A stretch of 64,000 nucleotides of DNA from assembly GCF_000756375.1 (NCBI RefSeq), contig NZ_JNFD01000006.1, positions 1 through 64,000 of the forward strand, read 5' to 3'. Below the pieces are notes generated by a model that did no database searches, had not been told where the DNA came from, and saw only the letters and a program-made list of their open reading frames with translations. The position numbers and the translations under genes are program-made. The stretch comes from Sphingopyxis sp. LC81. Lineage in GTDB: Bacteria; Pseudomonadota; Alphaproteobacteria; Sphingomonadales; Sphingomonadaceae. Below, piece after piece: positions 63,125 through 64,000 of this stretch; positions within the stretch are counted from its first letter, which is position 1, and every line of letters begins with the position of its first letter.

Positions 63125-64000
63125 CCCGTACCATCGCGCTCTTGCTCGCCGCGGCCGCGCTGCCGGTCATCCCCGTTTCGGCGCAGACGCCGCCCGCCGC
63201 TTCAGCGCAGGCGTTCGCGCCGATGTTCGCTGCCGAGATCGCGCGCTCCAAGGCCGGCGCCGATGCGTCGATCCGGGCGGGCATCAATGTGCCCGTGCCC
63301 AAGGACCCCGGCGGCGGTTTCACGCACGAACAGCACAAGCGCAATTACCGCACGATCTTCGAGGGCGGTCAGCTCTTCCGCCTGACCGGCGACGTGCGCT
63401 ACCGCGATCATGTCCGCGACCTGCTGCTCGCCTACGCCGGCCTTTACCCAAAGCTCGGGCCGCATCCCGCCGCGTCGAACCAGGTTCCGGGTCGTCTCTT
63501 CTGGCAGAGCCTGAACGACAGCGTCTTCCTCGTGAACGCGGTGCAGGGCTATGCCGAGATCCGCGATGCGCTGTCCGCCGCCGACCGCAAGCGCATCGAC
63601 GATCAGGTAATCCGCCCGATGGCGCGCTTCTTGTCCGACGGCTCGCCCGAGGTCATCAACCGCATCCACAATCATGCGACATGGGCCGCGGCGGGCGTCG
63701 GCCTGTCGGGCTATCTGCTCGGCGACCGCGACCTTGTCGACAAGGCGCTGCTCGGGCTCGACAAGAGCGGCAAGGCCGGCTTCCTGCGCCAGCTCGACCT
63801 GCTTTTCTCGCCCGACGGCTATTATGCCGAAGGACCCTATTATCAGCGCTATGCGCTCCAGCCTTTCGTCGTCTTCGCGGCCGCGATCGCGGCAAATGAC
63901 CCCGATCGCAAGATTTTCGAATATCGGGGCGGCATCGTGCTGAAGGCGATCCGCACCGCGATCGACGTGACGCACGACGGCTATTTCCTGCCGATCAACG
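63121..64000 (+). CDS. PL17-type oligoalginate lyase (3' end cut by window)
   Basis: First 293 residues of an alginate lyase/heparinase-II-III-like enzyme; the gene continues beyond the window. GTG 63121 lies in the stop of the PL6 gene. A signal peptide ends near 'PVIPVSAQT'. The (alpha/alpha)6 domain shows 'QVPGRLFWQSLNDSVFL', N184-H185 in 'RIHNHATW' and Tyr in 'YYAEGPYYQRY' (240-241). These correspond in order and spacing to the Asn-His and Tyr catalytic residues of PL17 exolyases. It would cut PL6 products to unsaturated monouronate. The second catalytic domain is outside the window. Confidence 0.82.
   Translation, partial: MTRTIALLLAAAALPVIPVSAQTPPAASAQAFAPMFAAEIARSKAGADASIRAGINVPVPKDPGGGFTHEQHKRNYRTIFEGGQLFRLTGDVRYRDHVRDLLLAYAGLYPKLGPHPAASNQVPGRLFWQSLNDSVFLVNAVQGYAEIRDALSAADRKRIDDQVIRPMARFLSDGSPEVINRIHNHATWAAAGVGLSGYLLGDRDLVDKALLGLDKSGKAGFLRQLDLLFSPDGYYAEGPYYQRYALQPFVVFAAAIAANDPDRKIFEYRGGIVLKAIRTAIDVTHDGYFLPIN

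Noticed and set aside
1-64000. tRNA, rRNA, CRISPR arrays, prophage or insertion sequences
   Set aside because: No cloverleaf with CCA-end context, spaced repeats, integrase or transposase was seen; only the 180-bp MITE-like element looks mobile.

Overview
This 64 kb window is high-GC bacterial DNA, densely packed, with no rRNA, tRNA, CRISPR or phage genes that I can see. Three very large TonB-dependent receptors, outer-membrane carbohydrate uptake without any SusD partner, a DacB/AmpG/DUF1611 cluster and FucP-type sugar permeases all point to an alphaproteobacterium of the Sphingomonadales, most like Sphingopyxis or Sphingomonas. The genus is inference from style; nothing here proves it.

Layout. 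(1) 1-3237: the end of an efflux operon, with a HlyD-type adaptor and two ABC-2 permeases, closed by a bidirectional terminator. (2) 3380-9174: a TonB receptor divergent from a penicillin-acylase-family Ntn hydrolase, then a MITE-like inverted-repeat element. (3) 9403-19496: a six-gene minus-strand operon reading DgcN-like (DUF1611), DgcA-like racemase, dicarboxylate/amino-acid symporter, AmpG-like permease, cytosolic serine hydrolase, DacB. A LysR regulator and a divergent N-acyl-D-amino-acid deacylase adjoin it. I read this as a system for harvesting D-glutamate, probably from peptidoglycan peptides, under one LysR regulator whose candidate 19-bp operator recurs. (4) 19670-43095: an alpha-mannan or high-mannose glycan utilisation locus with a ROK repressor, two sugar MFS permeases, mannose-6-phosphate isomerase, four GH92 enzymes, one GH125, one GH2, one GH43, a TonB receptor and a ROK sugar kinase. 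(5) 43092-46637: a CPA1 antiporter, then an SDR/enoyl-CoA-hydratase pair behind a long leader carrying a 17-codon ORF and a perfect 16-bp palindrome.

(6) 46744-51837: two membrane-anchored S1 sulfatases flanking a TetR gene and a formylglycine-generating enzyme predicted to be a lipoprotein. The same 6-5-6 dyad lies in front of both sulfatases. (7) 51834-56257: a winged-helix/TPR regulator, a methyltransferase, an amidohydrolase and an aldo/keto reductase. (8) 56428-64000: an iron-type alcohol dehydrogenase, a TonB receptor and the start of an alginate module (PL6 lyase followed by a PL17 lyase cut by the window end).

The window therefore strings together several separate polymer-scavenging modules, each with its own receptor or regulator. 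The parts least like textbook systems are the D-glutamate/AmpG operon and the sulfatase regulon with a putatively periplasmic maturase.
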